The translations under genes and the position numbers were made by a program. A DNA stretch of 64,000 nt from Candidatus Caldarchaeum subterraneum (lineage in GTDB: Archaea; Thermoproteota; Nitrososphaeria_A; Caldarchaeales; Caldarchaeaceae): positions 1,477,481 through 1,541,480 of the forward strand of contig BA000048.1 of assembly GCA_000270325.1 (NCBI GenBank). Reading direction: 5' to 3'. The notes beneath the pieces are model-generated. The model was not told the origin of the DNA. It did no database searches and worked only from the letters and a program-made list of their open reading frames with translations. Shown here one piece after another: positions 32,828-41,825 of this stretch; position 1 is the stretch's first letter, and every line of letters begins with the position of its first letter.

Positions 32828-32851
32828 AGGTGAATCCCTTTTCCTCATGGC

Positions 32852-33703
32852 TTGGACAATTTAACTTTCTACTCAAAAGTCGCGGAGCTCATCGCTGAGA
32901 ACAAAAAATTCTGTATAGCGACGGTTGTTAAAACCATAGGCCATACCTCGGGCAAGGTGGGGTCCAAGGCCATCATACTCGAGGATGGGAAAGGATTGTT
33001 TGGATGGGTTGGCGGAGGATGTGTCGAAACAACCGTCCTACATGAAGCTCTGAAAACCATCAAGGAGGGTAGAAGCAGAACAATTTATCTCGAGATGGAG
33101 GACGAGCTCAGGGGAACCGGGGTCCCATGCGGAGGCTCCATGGAGGTATACCTCGAACCTGTTCTTCCAAAAAAACAGCTGCTGTTGGTGGGTCACGGGG
33201 GGATAGTTGAAAGCCTCGCAAAAATAGGCAAGATGCTTGACTACAAAGTTGTGGTGGCTGACCCCGAGGGCATGTTCAAAGACCCTTCCATGGTTGACCA
33301 ATATGTTGTCGACCCAGACCTCAAAGGTGTCACAATTGACGGCAACACCGCTGTCGTGGTTTCAACGATGCATAAGCTTGACCACAAGTATCTCAAGATA
33401 GCTTTGGACGGTGGAGCACGTTATATTGGGTTGGTCGCCAGCAAGAAGAGAGCTGGAATAGTTTTTGAAACGCTGCTTCGTCTAGGTGTCCCAGAAGAAA
33501 GCATCCGGCGCATTTCCTCTCCAGCAGGGATAGATATAGGTGCTGAGAAGCCGGAGGAAATAGCTCTAAGCATATTCGCTGAAATCATTAGCAGCGAGAA
33601 GGGCGGCACAGGCAAGAAATTGGCTGAGGTAAAATCAGTCGAGACCGAGTTGAAGGACATTATCTCGGAAGCTACTGGAGAACGGGTCGGGCCCGTCTGC
33701 TGA
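32852..33703 (+). CDS. XdhC/CoxI-like Mo-hydroxylase maturation protein
   Basis: The 283-residue protein has the XdhC N-terminal domain (ATVVKTIGHTSGKVG, GGGCVE at about 54-59) and a Rossmann-fold C-terminal domain (LLLVGHGG near 111-118). XdhC binds the sulfurated Mo cofactor and inserts it into xanthine/CO dehydrogenases. Start TTG 32852 is set by the TATA box at 32820-32827. Its 3' end overlaps the coxE gene by 32 nt. The neighbourhood (moeA, coxE, coxD, coxM, coxS) supports the role. Confidence 0.9.
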   Translation: MDNLTFYSKVAELIAENKKFCIATVVKTIGHTSGKVGSKAIILEDGKGLFGWVGGGCVETTVLHEALKTIKEGRSRTIYLEMEDELRGTGVPCGGSMEVYLEPVLPKKQLLLVGHGGIVESLAKIGKMLDYKVVVADPEGMFKDPSMVDQYVVDPDLKGVTIDGNTAVVVSTMHKLDHKYLKIALDGGARYIGLVASKKRAGIVFETLLRLGVPEESIRRISSPAGIDIGAEKPEEIALSIFAEIISSEKGGTGKKLAEVKSVETELKDIISEATGERVGPVC

Positions 33704-34820
33704 TAGGTCTCCTACCCATAGGCTGAACACCAGCTCCAAAATATGTCTTGAACCCTTTCAGGCTCTTCAAGGCATTCATTCCTGCGAGCACGTCGATATA
33801 GGGCATGGCCGTCTCCATGCCTATTGTACGTGGTTTGAAGCCTGGCTTGTCTGCGTGAGGGTTAATCCAGATAACTCTACCCACAAGCTCCTTCAAGCTT
33901 CTCATCGCCCGGTCAAGCACCTCGGGGTCACCTGTGTCCCATCCATCGCTCACAATCATGACAACCGTCCCCTTGCTGACGATGCCTCGATACTTGTCAA
34001 TAAATGTGGCGAGGCAGTTGCCGATTCTCGTGCCGCTTCCCCAGATGTTGACCTCTCTAGATATTAGCTCGGCGGCCTTTTTCGGCCCAAAATATTTCAG
34101 GAGAGAGCTAACCTTAAGGAGACGAGTGCTGAAAACAAAAACCTCCACAGCCACGCTCTGCCTAGCCAACGCATACATAGACTGCATCAGAAACTCTGTG
34201 TAAGTGTCCATAGAGCCGCTGACGTCGAAAATTGCGACGAGCTTGCATCTGGTTACTTTTCTTTTCATGTGAAGGAGGCGGAGAATTTCTCCATGTGTTC
34301 TCAAGCTTGTGCGGATGGTTTCCCTGAAGTCGACATATCCTTTTGCGCTTTTTGTGTATCTGCGGCCAGGTAAGAGGGCCAGTCTTCTCCGCAGCCTCTT
34401 CATGACCCGCTTGCTTTCCCTCATGAACGCGAGCGTCGGTGTGGGTAGCTCCCTCTTCATGAAAACCTCGACAGGGCTGTAATAGACCGTCATCTCCTTG
34501 CGTTTGTCGGCAGAGGCTTCACCACGTTCAACGGTCTTGACCGCTTGCGCCTTATCTCCCTGCGTCTCGTTCTTCGGCTGCTCTTGGGGCGTTTTCTGTT
34601 TCTCTAGTTCATCAAATATTTTGTCAAAAATTTCGTAATCCTCAAGCCGTTTTACCATGCACAGCCTCAAAACATTCTTCAGGTCCTCCACTGTCCGCAT
34701 TTGCACAAACTCGCCAGCTCTGTAGGCATCGAGGGTCTCGGCTGTGCCGCATTTCACTCCCTCAAGCCGTAGCCGCCGGGCAACTTCCGTGACCAAAAAC
34801 AGGTAAGGCCGCTCCAACAT
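33672..34820 (-). CDS. coxE: VWA-domain CoxE-like protein
   Basis: The 382-residue protein has an N-terminal helical domain with a charged linker, then a von Willebrand A domain with MIDAS motif DVSGSM (about residues 198-203) and SDGWDTGD (about 289-296). In CO dehydrogenase operons CoxE works with the MoxR-type ATPase CoxD in maturing the [CuSMoO2] centre. It is 2 nt from coxD on the same strand. No CoxL is present in the window. Confidence 0.9.
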   Translation of the reverse strand: MLERPYLFLVTEVARRLRLEGVKCGTAETLDAYRAGEFVQMRTVEDLKNVLRLCMVKRLEDYEIFDKIFDELEKQKTPQEQPKNETQGDKAQAVKTVERGEASADKRKEMTVYYSPVEVFMKRELPTPTLAFMRESKRVMKRLRRRLALLPGRRYTKSAKGYVDFRETIRTSLRTHGEILRLLHMKRKVTRCKLVAIFDVSGSMDTYTEFLMQSMYALARQSVAVEVFVFSTRLLKVSSLLKYFGPKKAAELISREVNIWGSGTRIGNCLATFIDKYRGIVSKGTVVMIVSDGWDTGDPEVLDRAMRSLKELVGRVIWINPHADKPGFKPRTIGMETAMPYIDVLAGMNALKSLKGFKTYFGAGVQPMGRRPISRRARPVLQ

Positions 34821-34822
34821 AG

Positions 34823-35692
34823 TTAAACAAGCCCTAGGTCGCGCACTATGCGCAGATCATCCTCGTTCTTTATCAAGCAGGTTAGTGTCGACGAAAGTAT
34901 TGAGGGATTTATCTCCCTCGCCCCCAGGACAGTCAATGCATTCGCCCAGTCAAGAGTCTCAGATATCCCGGGTTTTTTCGCAAGCTCACCGATTTGGCGA
35001 AGCTTCTGAACAAAGTTTACCACTTCGGCGGCCAGTTTGGGCGAGAGCTGCGGAACCTTCAGGGAGAGAATCTTCATCTCCTTCTCAGGCGATGGATATG
35101 TCACGTAGAGATATAGGCAGCGGCGTCGGAGCCCGTCCCCGACTTCACGCGTTCTGTTTGATGTTATTATGACTACGGGTTTTTTCTTGGCTTTTATGGT
35201 GCCGAGCTCAGGTATGGTTACCTGAAACTCTGCAAGAAATTCGAGGAGAAAGCCCTCGAACTCCTCGTCGCTTCTATCTATCTCGTCAATCAGCAGCACA
35301 GGTGGGTTGGGGCCTTCGTATAGAAGAGCCGCGAGCAGAGGCCTCTTTAACAGAAACTTCTCGCTGAAAATCTCCTCAGTGATTTCATCCACCGATTTCT
35401 TATCCTCGAGCAGCCTTATGTTAATGAGCTGACGCGGATAATCCCATTCATACAGAGCCTGTGAAGCAGTGATTCCTTCGTAGCACTGTAGCCTAATCAA
35501 CTCGGTGTTTAGCAGACGAGCCAGCACCTTGGCGACCTCTGTTTTTCCGCAGCCAGGCTCCCCCTCTATCAGAAGAGGTTTCTCCAGCTTGAGAGCAAGG
35601 TAGACCGCGAGCGCCAGAGGTTCATCCGCAACATAGAGCTCCTTCTCCATCTCCTTGACAAGTATTTCAGGGGTAAGGTTTTCCAGCAACAC
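34823..35692 (-). CDS. coxD: MoxR-type AAA+ ATPase CoxD
   Basis: The 289-residue ATPase has Walker A GEPGCGKT (residues 44-51), Walker B LLIDEIDR (about 133-140), sensor 1 ITSNRTRE and arginine finger DGLRRRC. This is the CoxD type that unfolds apo-CODH and supports sulfur and copper loading at the active site. It is transcribed with coxE and divergent from coxM. Confidence 0.92.
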   Translation of the reverse strand: MLLENLTPEILVKEMEKELYVADEPLALAVYLALKLEKPLLIEGEPGCGKTEVAKVLARLLNTELIRLQCYEGITASQALYEWDYPRQLINIRLLEDKKSVDEITEEIFSEKFLLKRPLLAALLYEGPNPPVLLIDEIDRSDEEFEGFLLEFLAEFQVTIPELGTIKAKKKPVVIITSNRTREVGDGLRRRCLYLYVTYPSPEKEMKILSLKVPQLSPKLAAEVVNFVQKLRQIGELAKKPGISETLDWANALTVLGAREINPSILSSTLTCLIKNEDDLRIVRDLGLV

Positions 35693-35713
35693 CGACGATT
35701 TTTCTGCACCGCA

Positions 35714-35748
35714 TTTAATTAAATTATGGTTCCTTCAATTAAGTTGGT
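35714..35748. promoter_or_regulatory. Direct repeats in the coxD-coxM divergent promoter region
   Basis: AATTAA-purine-TT...GGT occurs at 35717 and 35737, exactly 20 nt apart (two helical turns). The first copy lies in the 10-bp palindrome TTTAATTAAA (35714-35723). It is a candidate operator. Confidence 0.4.
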
Positions 35749-35750
35749 AA

Positions 35751-35761
35751 AAATTTTTAAG
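35751..35761 (+). promoter_or_regulatory. TATA box of coxMSG
   Basis: AAATTTTTAAG is centred about 28 nt before ATG 35785, leaderless spacing. Confidence 0.55.
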
Positions 35762-35784
35762 GCAGTCAACAATAACCTAACCCG

Positions 35785-36660
35785 ATGATTCCTCGAAAGT
35801 TTGAGTATTTCGCGCCGACTACCGTCTCTGAGGCTGTTTCACTCCTCCGAAAATATAGGGACAGTGCAAAGATTCTCAGCGGTGGGATGAGTCTCATACC
35901 CATGATGAAGCTCAGGGTTCTTTCACCGCAGGTGATCATCGACATCAACAACATAAAGAGCCTTAACTACATTAAGGATGGAGGAAAAACCGTACGCATA
36001 GGAGCCTTGGTCAGACACGCCGACATAGAGCATTCACCAATCATCAAAGAGAAGTTCCCCATGATGGCCGACGCCGCTCCACACATCGCAGATATGCAGG
36101 TCCGAAACCTAGGGACATTCCTCGGCGCACTTGCTCACGCAGACCCGGCAGCGGATTGGCCCGCGTCGGCTCTCGCCCTAGATGCCGAGCTTGTTGCACA
36201 AGGTACTGCAAAGCGGGTGATTAAGGCGACGAAGTTTTTCAAAGGGCCGTTTGAGACGGCTCTGAAGCCGACGGAGATGCTTGTAGAAGCCGTTCTTCCC
36301 GTTCCTAGGGGAGAGAAGGTGGGGCAAGCATATCTCAAGTTTGAGAGAAAGGCCGGAGACTACGCCATCGTAGGCGTTGCGTCACTTCTCACGCTTAATA
36401 GAGAAAACGTGATACAGAAGGCTGCCATCGCGTTGACCGCAGTTAACCCGTTCCCATTCAGGGCAACAGATGCCGAGGAGCTGCTGGTGGGCCAGAAGCC
36501 GAGCAAGGACTTGATTGAGCAGGCCGCAAAGGCTGCTGCCGCGATGGCTGACCCGTCCTCCGACCTCAGGGGATCGGCCGAGTATAAGCGTGAGATGGCG
36601 AAAGTGTTTACAAGACGCAGCTTAAATAGGGCTCTTGAGAGAGCAGGTGTAGCGGTTTAG
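35785..36660 (+). CDS. coxM: CO dehydrogenase/xanthine dehydrogenase FAD subunit (CoxM-like)
   Basis: The 291-residue subunit has the two FAD-binding motifs: ILSGGMSLIPMMK (about 30-42) and NLGTFLGALAHADPAAD (about 108-124), then the CO_deh_flav_C domain. It passes electrons from the Fe-S subunit to the quinone or NAD pool. It is first in coxM-coxS-coxG. Start ATG 35785 is set by the TATA box. Confidence 0.93.
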   Translation: MIPRKFEYFAPTTVSEAVSLLRKYRDSAKILSGGMSLIPMMKLRVLSPQVIIDINNIKSLNYIKDGGKTVRIGALVRHADIEHSPIIKEKFPMMADAAPHIADMQVRNLGTFLGALAHADPAADWPASALALDAELVAQGTAKRVIKATKFFKGPFETALKPTEMLVEAVLPVPRGEKVGQAYLKFERKAGDYAIVGVASLLTLNRENVIQKAAIALTAVNPFPFRATDAEELLVGQKPSKDLIEQAAKAAAAMADPSSDLRGSAEYKREMAKVFTRRSLNRALERAGVAV

Positions 36661-36670
36661 GTGATGAGTT

Positions 36671-37210
36671 GTGGCGTCTAGAAAATCTAAGGTTTTGGAA
36701 CCGTCGAAGAAACAGGTTGTGATAGACATTAACGGCACTAAATATTCTTATGAAGTCGAGCCGAGGCTTCTGCTCGTACACTTCATCAGAGAATACGCAG
36801 GGTTGACGGGCACTCACATCGGATGCGACACAACAAACTGCGGAGCATGCACAGTCCTCATGGAGGTGGATGGAAAATGGAAAGCCATCAAGTCATGCAC
36901 ACATTTCGCGGTCCAAGCCAACGGCAAAAGAATAATCACAATCGAGGGCCTCGCCAAAGGCGACCAGCTGCACCCGCTTCAGAAAGCTTTCTGGGAAAAC
37001 CATGGTCTACAGTGCGGATACTGCACTCCTGGAATGATCATGGCGGCCGCCGGCTTCCTGATGATTAACCCCAACCCGACTGAGGAGGAGGTGCGTCACG
37101 GCATATCGGGCAACCTCTGCAGATGCACCGGCTACGTAAACATCGTGAAATCAATTCTCGCGGCGGCTGAAGAGATAAGGTCTTCAGGAAAACCTGTGAT
37201 AGAGGTATAG
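36671..37210 (+). CDS. coxS: CO dehydrogenase small [2Fe-2S] subunit (CoxS-like)
   Basis: The 179-residue subunit binds two [2Fe-2S] clusters: the plant-type cluster C52, C57, C60 and C76, and the helical-domain cluster C115, C118, C150 and C152. The order and spacing match xanthine dehydrogenase-family small subunits. Start is GTG 36671, 10 nt after coxM. Confidence 0.93.
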   Translation: MASRKSKVLEPSKKQVVIDINGTKYSYEVEPRLLLVHFIREYAGLTGTHIGCDTTNCGACTVLMEVDGKWKAIKSCTHFAVQANGKRIITIEGLAKGDQLHPLQKAFWENHGLQCGYCTPGMIMAAAGFLMINPNPTEEEVRHGISGNLCRCTGYVNIVKSILAAAEEIRSSGKPVIEV

Positions 37211-37214
37211 GAGG

Positions 37215-37670
37215 ATGAAGCTCAGCGACAAATTCGTGGTCTCAGCACCTAGAGAGAAAGTTTTCAAATTTGTCACAGACCCCGACAGCTTCGTGAAACT
37301 TATTCCAGACCTTCAGAGCTATGAGAAGGTTGATGACAAAAACTTCAAGGTTGTCTTCAAAATCGGGCTGGGCATGATCAAGGGAAACCTCAACATGGCG
37401 TTTAGGTTTGAAGAGGTGCGTGAGCCCGAGTTTGTGAAAATCTCTGGACACGGTTCAGGCATGCAGAGCACAGCAGACCTCACTCTCAACCTGAACCTAA
37501 ACGCCGCCGACGGAGGGACTGAGGTTGCATGGGACGCCGACGTGGCTGTGGGCGGACTGGTGGCAAGCGTTGGCAGCAGGTTGATGGAATCGACCACAAA
37601 ATCCAAGGTGAAGGAGATCGTCGAAGGCTTGAAGAGAGAGCTGGAAGGCGGAAAGAAAAAGAAGAAATAG
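37215..37670 (+). CDS. coxG: CoxG-like SRPBCC protein
   Basis: The 151-residue protein begins MKLSDKFVVSAPREKVF, the usual opening of the CoxG subfamily of the START/SRPBCC fold, and ends in a polylysine tail. CoxG is linked to membrane anchoring of CO dehydrogenase. It starts 4 nt after the coxS stop. The catalytic coxL expected in such operons does not follow; EF-2 with its own promoter does. Confidence 0.88.
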   Translation: MKLSDKFVVSAPREKVFKFVTDPDSFVKLIPDLQSYEKVDDKNFKVVFKIGLGMIKGNLNMAFRFEEVREPEFVKISGHGSGMQSTADLTLNLNLNAADGGTEVAWDADVAVGGLVASVGSRLMESTTKSKVKEIVEGLKRELEGGKKKKK

Positions 37671-37671
37671 A

Positions 37672-37678
37672 TTTTTTT
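37672..37678 (+). terminator. T-run terminator after coxG
   Basis: Seven T residues directly after the coxG stop form a typical archaeal U-rich terminator. Confidence 0.5.
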
Positions 37679-37725
37679 CCACATATCTTTAAAACACGGA
37701 ACTTTTATTTTACAGCGGATAGGTC

Positions 37726-39912
37726 ATGCCAAGAGTTAAGCGAATATCTGAAGTCGTAGACATTCTGAGGAATAAGGAGAGCATAAGAAACATTGGCATC
37801 ATAGCGCATGTCGACCATGGCAAAACAACCACGTCTGATTCTCTGCTGGCTGCGGCTGGGCTGCTCTCGCCTTCGCTCGCTGGCAGGGCCCTTGCACTGG
37901 ATTATCTTGAGGAGGAGCAGCAGAGACAGATGACAATCAAGGCGGCGAACGTCTCCCTCTACTATGAGATGGATGGAAAACCCTACATCATCAACCTCAT
38001 AGACACACCTGGCCACGTAGACTTCTCCGGAAGAGTTACAAGAGCCTTGAGAGCCATAGACGGCGCGATAGTCGTAGTCGACGCTGTGGAGGGTGTGATG
38101 ACGCAGACAGAGACCGTTATCAGACAAGCCCTCGGCGAAAGAGTCAGACCAGTCCTCTACATCAACAAAATCGATAGACTCGTAAAAGAACTCAAGCTTC
38201 CGCCTGAAAAAATACAGGAAACACTTGCACGCATAGTGCGTGAAGTCAACACTCTGATAGACATGTATGGTGAGCCTGAGCAGCGTGAGAAATGGAAGAT
38301 AAGCTTCGCGGATAACACTGTTGCGATAGGTAGCTCGAAGGATAGGTGGGGATTCACTGTCAAGCAAGCTCAGCAAAAAGGCATCAAGTTCAGCGACGTC
38401 ATAGATGCCTTCAGCAGAGAGGATGTGGAGTGGCTGAGGCAGAAGACCCCGCTCCACGAGGCCCTTCTCGAAATGGTTATCTCAAAGCATCCGCCACCTC
38501 ATGTGGCTCAGAAATACCGTATCTCGAAAATTTGGAAAGGAGACCTCGAGAGCGAGGTTGGACGAGCTATGCTGGATTGTGATGAAAACGGTCCGACAGT
38601 CATGGCTGTCACGGACGTGCGTGTTGACCCTCAAGCAGGCGTCGTGGCCACAGGCAGGTTGTTCAGCGGCACTATATCAGAGGGTGACAGCGTCATCATA
38701 GTGGGACGCAACATATCGGGCCGCGTTCAGCAAGTTGGTGTCTACATGGGCCCATCTAGGGAAATAGTTGGCAGCATACCCGCTGGAAACATACCCGCGG
38801 TCCTCGGCCTCGCCGACGTCAGGGCAGGAGACACCATCGGAACAGTTGAGACAGTTCCCTTCGAATCCCTCAAATACGTGTCCGAGCCCGTGGTAACCAT
38901 ATCGGTAGAGCCGAAATACAGCAGAGATTTGCCCAAGCTCGTAGAGTTTCTCAACAAACTCACCATCGAGGACCCAACACTAGTAACAGTCGTCCGCCCA
39001 GAGACAGGCGAGTACCTCATCAGTGGAATGGGCACGCTCCACCTCGAGATTGCTCTCACATGGATACAGAAGGCTGGGCTGGAAGTTGTCTCAGGCAGGC
39101 CGATCATATTGTACAGGGAATCTGTCCAATCAAAGGGCAGAGAGTTCGAGGGCAAATCCCCTAACAGACACAACCGCATCTACACACGTGTCGAGCCTCT
39201 TGAGCCTGAGATAATCGAGCTGATACGCAAGGGAGAGCTCTTCGACGAAATGGATAGGAAGCAGGTGGCGAAAATTCTGCGAGAACATGGCTGGGATGCC
39301 GACGAGGCTAGGAACGTCTGGACAATAGACGGTCGTGGAAACATTCTGGTGGATGCCACAAAGGGAGCACAATATCTGCAGGAGTCTAAGATGATGATAC
39401 TGGGAGGTTTTCAGCGGGTAATGCAGGAGGGTCCTCTTGCAGCGGAGAACATGCGCGGAGTGAAAGCCGTTCTCACACAGGTTGAGCTTCACGAAGACCC
39501 TGTCCACAGAGGCTATGCACAAATTGCTCCCGCGACGTGGCGAAGCCTCTACGCCAGCGTTCTCTCAGCCTCGCCGGTGCTGCTCGAGCCTGTTCTCAAG
39601 ATTGAGGCAAAGGTGTCGCAGGAATTCATGGGCGCCGTCACATCCACCATCACCAGCAAACGTGGAAGAGTTCTGGATGTTAAGCAGGCAGAGTATGTGA
39701 CTGTTGTGGTGGGCGAGATACCTGCATCTGAGACATTTGACCTCAGCGAGGCCATGAGGAGCGCCACCATGGGCAAAGCCTTTTGGGCAACGGAGTTCAG
39801 CGAATGGAAACCCGTGCCTGCTTCTCTAAGGGATAAAGTCATACAAGAAATCCGGAAGAGAAAGGGACTACCTCTCGAGATACCCACGATAGAGCAGTTC
39901 GTAGAGGAGTGA
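37726..39912 (+). CDS. fusA: Translation elongation factor EF-2
   Basis: The 728-residue GTPase has G1 AHVDHGKTT (about 27-35), G3 DTPGHVDFS, G4 NKID, and domain IV with the diphthamide loop LHEDPVHRGYAQ (about 586-597), whose HRG histidine is the predicted modification site. It drives translocation on the ribosome. A TTTAAAAC box (about 37686-37693) gives a short leader. Length is normal. Confidence 0.97.
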   Translation: MPRVKRISEVVDILRNKESIRNIGIIAHVDHGKTTTSDSLLAAAGLLSPSLAGRALALDYLEEEQQRQMTIKAANVSLYYEMDGKPYIINLIDTPGHVDFSGRVTRALRAIDGAIVVVDAVEGVMTQTETVIRQALGERVRPVLYINKIDRLVKELKLPPEKIQETLARIVREVNTLIDMYGEPEQREKWKISFADNTVAIGSSKDRWGFTVKQAQQKGIKFSDVIDAFSREDVEWLRQKTPLHEALLEMVISKHPPPHVAQKYRISKIWKGDLESEVGRAMLDCDENGPTVMAVTDVRVDPQAGVVATGRLFSGTISEGDSVIIVGRNISGRVQQVGVYMGPSREIVGSIPAGNIPAVLGLADVRAGDTIGTVETVPFESLKYVSEPVVTISVEPKYSRDLPKLVEFLNKLTIEDPTLVTVVRPETGEYLISGMGTLHLEIALTWIQKAGLEVVSGRPIILYRESVQSKGREFEGKSPNRHNRIYTRVEPLEPEIIELIRKGELFDEMDRKQVAKILREHGWDADEARNVWTIDGRGNILVDATKGAQYLQESKMMILGGFQRVMQEGPLAAENMRGVKAVLTQVELHEDPVHRGYAQIAPATWRSLYASVLSASPVLLEPVLKIEAKVSQEFMGAVTSTITSKRGRVLDVKQAEYVTVVVGEIPASETFDLSEAMRSATMGKAFWATEFSEWKPVPASLRDKVIQEIRKRKGLPLEIPTIEQFVEE

Positions 39913-39915
39913 GTC

Positions 39916-40815
39916 CTAAGACTTCGATTGCTTCGTAGCCGACATCCAGGCGGCGTCGTCCTCGAAAAGCAGCTTCATCTCCTCGAAGCTCAGCTTCTCC
40001 CCTTTTGACAGCTTCTCCATCGCCTTCGTCTTTATCTTCTCCTTCATCATGTATTCGCGGGCCCTGAGCTCGAACTCCCTTCTCTTCTTCACAAACTCCT
40101 GCAGCTCAACAAGCCTCGACGTCAAAAGTATCTCCTCAGCTTCACACATCTGGGCCTTTTTCTTGGCCTCGAGGTAGGCGTTGTGATACTCATCCGCCTC
40201 AGGCTTCAGCTGCATAATCAAGTCCTTCACCGACTGAATTGTTTCACGAGCCGCCTGAATCTCCTCCTTCTTCTTCTTAATCTGTTCACGAAGGTTTCTG
40301 GCCTCTTCATAAAGCGGGGCTGCTGAGTTGTTCAGCTCCCGCAGCTTCTCAGCAACACCCTCACGTTTCTGAACCTCCGCCAACAGCTTATTCAACTGAC
40401 GAAGCTCATCATAGATTCTCTTTTCCTCCTCGGGCCTAAGAATTTCAGTTTCTATTCTCTGCTCGAGGTCACGGATTTTTCTAAAAATCTCTTGACCCGT
40501 ATACCCTTTCGCGTTTTCGGCGACCTGCTGAGAAAGAATGGCCTCTTTCTGGCTACGTTTCTCATTTATCTTGGCTGTGACTTCGTCAAGCCTCGCCCTG
40601 AATTCTGCAAGCTCGTTCCGCAGCTGTGCTACTCGTTCTAATGTGGCGGCGTTTTTCTCCTTAATCTCCCTAATCCTGGCATGAAGGCTCTCCCGCTTCT
40701 CGTAGTATTTTTGAGCCTCCTCCTCGTGTTCGAGCTTCTTTTTCCTCAACTCAGCGAGCTTCGCCCTTATCTGGAAAATCTCTTCCTCTATCGCGGCGAC
40801 ATTCTCTTCAGTCAT
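39916..40815 (-). CDS. Long coiled-coil protein (COG1340-like)
   Basis: The 299-residue protein is almost entirely alpha-helical coiled coil, with two long charged helices (about 1-100 and 120-240) and a YTGQEIFRKIRDLE segment between. It resembles the uncharacterised archaeal COG1340 coiled-coil family, sometimes found with translation genes. It overlaps the upstream GPN GTPase gene by 4 nt (ATGA), so they are co-translated. Function unknown. Confidence 0.85.
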   Translation of the reverse strand: MTEENVAAIEEEIFQIRAKLAELRKKKLEHEEEAQKYYEKRESLHARIREIKEKNAATLERVAQLRNELAEFRARLDEVTAKINEKRSQKEAILSQQVAENAKGYTGQEIFRKIRDLEQRIETEILRPEEEKRIYDELRQLNKLLAEVQKREGVAEKLRELNNSAAPLYEEARNLREQIKKKKEEIQAARETIQSVKDLIMQLKPEADEYHNAYLEAKKKAQMCEAEEILLTSRLVELQEFVKKRREFELRAREYMMKEKIKTKAMEKLSKGEKLSFEEMKLLFEDDAAWMSATKQSKS

Positions 40816-41582
40816 CTCAGCTCCATCTCCCCCTCGTCATAAATTCGGGTAAGATTTGCGTAGAGCTCGGTGAAGCCTTCATAGGTTTTTGCGGAGACAG
40901 CTACAAGCGGAATACTGTTGGATATTTCCCAAACAGTTTGAACAATCTCCCGGGAAAGCGTCATCTGAAGCTCGTTCATCGACCCGCTGGAGCTAACCGC
41001 GAAGGATTCCTCTGATTCATGCCATCCAAATATTCTGGCCAAGTTTCTCGGCGGAACAGCGTCTGTCTTGGTTAAAACATTCACGGCAGGTAACCCGAGC
41101 GAGAGAATGGTTGATACGGATAGGAAAAGTGATGCGGCGTAGTTTCTTGGATGAGCGCAGATGACTGAGTCAAGCAAAAAGAGTAGAAGTTTTCTTCCGT
41201 CGGAGATTTTTCTCGCTATTATCCGCCCCTCTTTCCTGAAAGCAAACAGCTCTAGCTGACCAGGCGTGTCCACCAGAAGCCAGTCTGCGTTCGTTTCTTC
41301 AGCCAACGCCGCTATTTCATCGATGTTTCTAGCTACCTCTCTAACCGAAGCGATCAAGGCGCCGTTGGGCCCGAGGTTTCTTGTCGACATTATTCGCTCG
41401 TAATCGACAAACTCGCGGACGTCGACGTCTGGATCATAGGGAAGGGATAGGGCTGCGGGGTCGAGGTTAACCGTTGCAGTTGACTGTTCATGGTCCCTTA
41501 GCCACTCGCTAAAGACACCTGTCAGCGAAGATTTGCCGGAGCCAGCTGTTCCAACCACGAAGAGAACTCTTGTCCTCGTCAA
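40812..41582 (-). CDS. GPN-loop GTPase
   Basis: The 256-residue GTPase has the P-loop GTAGSGKSS (residues 11-19), the family-defining G-P-N triplet (71-73), DTPGQLELF and a TKTD guanine-specificity motif (about 164-167). Eukaryotic GPN proteins assist RNA polymerase II assembly; the archaeal homologue forms homodimers and its role is not settled. It is coupled to the coiled-coil gene. Confidence 0.93.
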   Translation of the reverse strand: MTRTRVLFVVGTAGSGKSSLTGVFSEWLRDHEQSTATVNLDPAALSLPYDPDVDVREFVDYERIMSTRNLGPNGALIASVREVARNIDEIAALAEETNADWLLVDTPGQLELFAFRKEGRIIARKISDGRKLLLFLLDSVICAHPRNYAASLFLSVSTILSLGLPAVNVLTKTDAVPPRNLARIFGWHESEESFAVSSSGSMNELQMTLSREIVQTVWEISNSIPLVAVSAKTYEGFTELYANLTRIYDEGEMELR

Positions 41583-41642
41583 TCTTCAGAACTCCCAAAG
41601 CCAAACACTACAGACGCTATTTAGACTTTGCCGCCTACATAA

Positions 41643-41649
41643 CTATAAT
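41643..41649 (+). promoter_or_regulatory. TATA box of the 48-residue gene and amidase
   Basis: The CTATAAT segment is centred 29 nt before ATG 41675, leaderless spacing, supporting the small gene as real. Confidence 0.5.
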
Positions 41650-41674
41650 AGCATGCTGTTGAAGGTGAGCTGAG

Positions 41675-41821
41675 ATGCTTGAGCGTGAGGCCAAGATTCT
41701 CAGCCTCGCAGGGTTGTCAGGTGAGGATGTTCATCAGGTTTTCAGACAGGCTTATGACAAGAATATAGAGATTCTTGCGGAGTTGCTGGAGTTGGTTGAG
41801 GATGAGGAGCGGCCTTTCTAA
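41675..41821 (+). CDS. 48-residue helical protein upstream of the amidase
   Basis: The frame starts MLEREAKILSLAGLSGEDV and ends EERPF. It is predicted to be a single helical hairpin with a weak similarity in size and position to small partners such as GatC, but no sequence motif of GatC is visible. It has its own TATA box and lies 4 nt before the amidase start, so it is likely translated. It is too short for routine calling. Function unknown. Confidence 0.6.
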   Translation: MLEREAKILSLAGLSGEDVHQVFRQAYDKNIEILAELLELVEDEERPF

Positions 41822-41825
41822 CCAG

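Noticed and set aside
37705-38457. 250-codon open frame on the minus strand
   Set aside because: It is antisense to EF-2, where amino-acid conservation is strong on the plus strand.
41675-41821. GatC subunit of amidotransferase
   Set aside because: The size and position are suggestive, but none of the conserved GatC residues is visible and no GatB gene is present.
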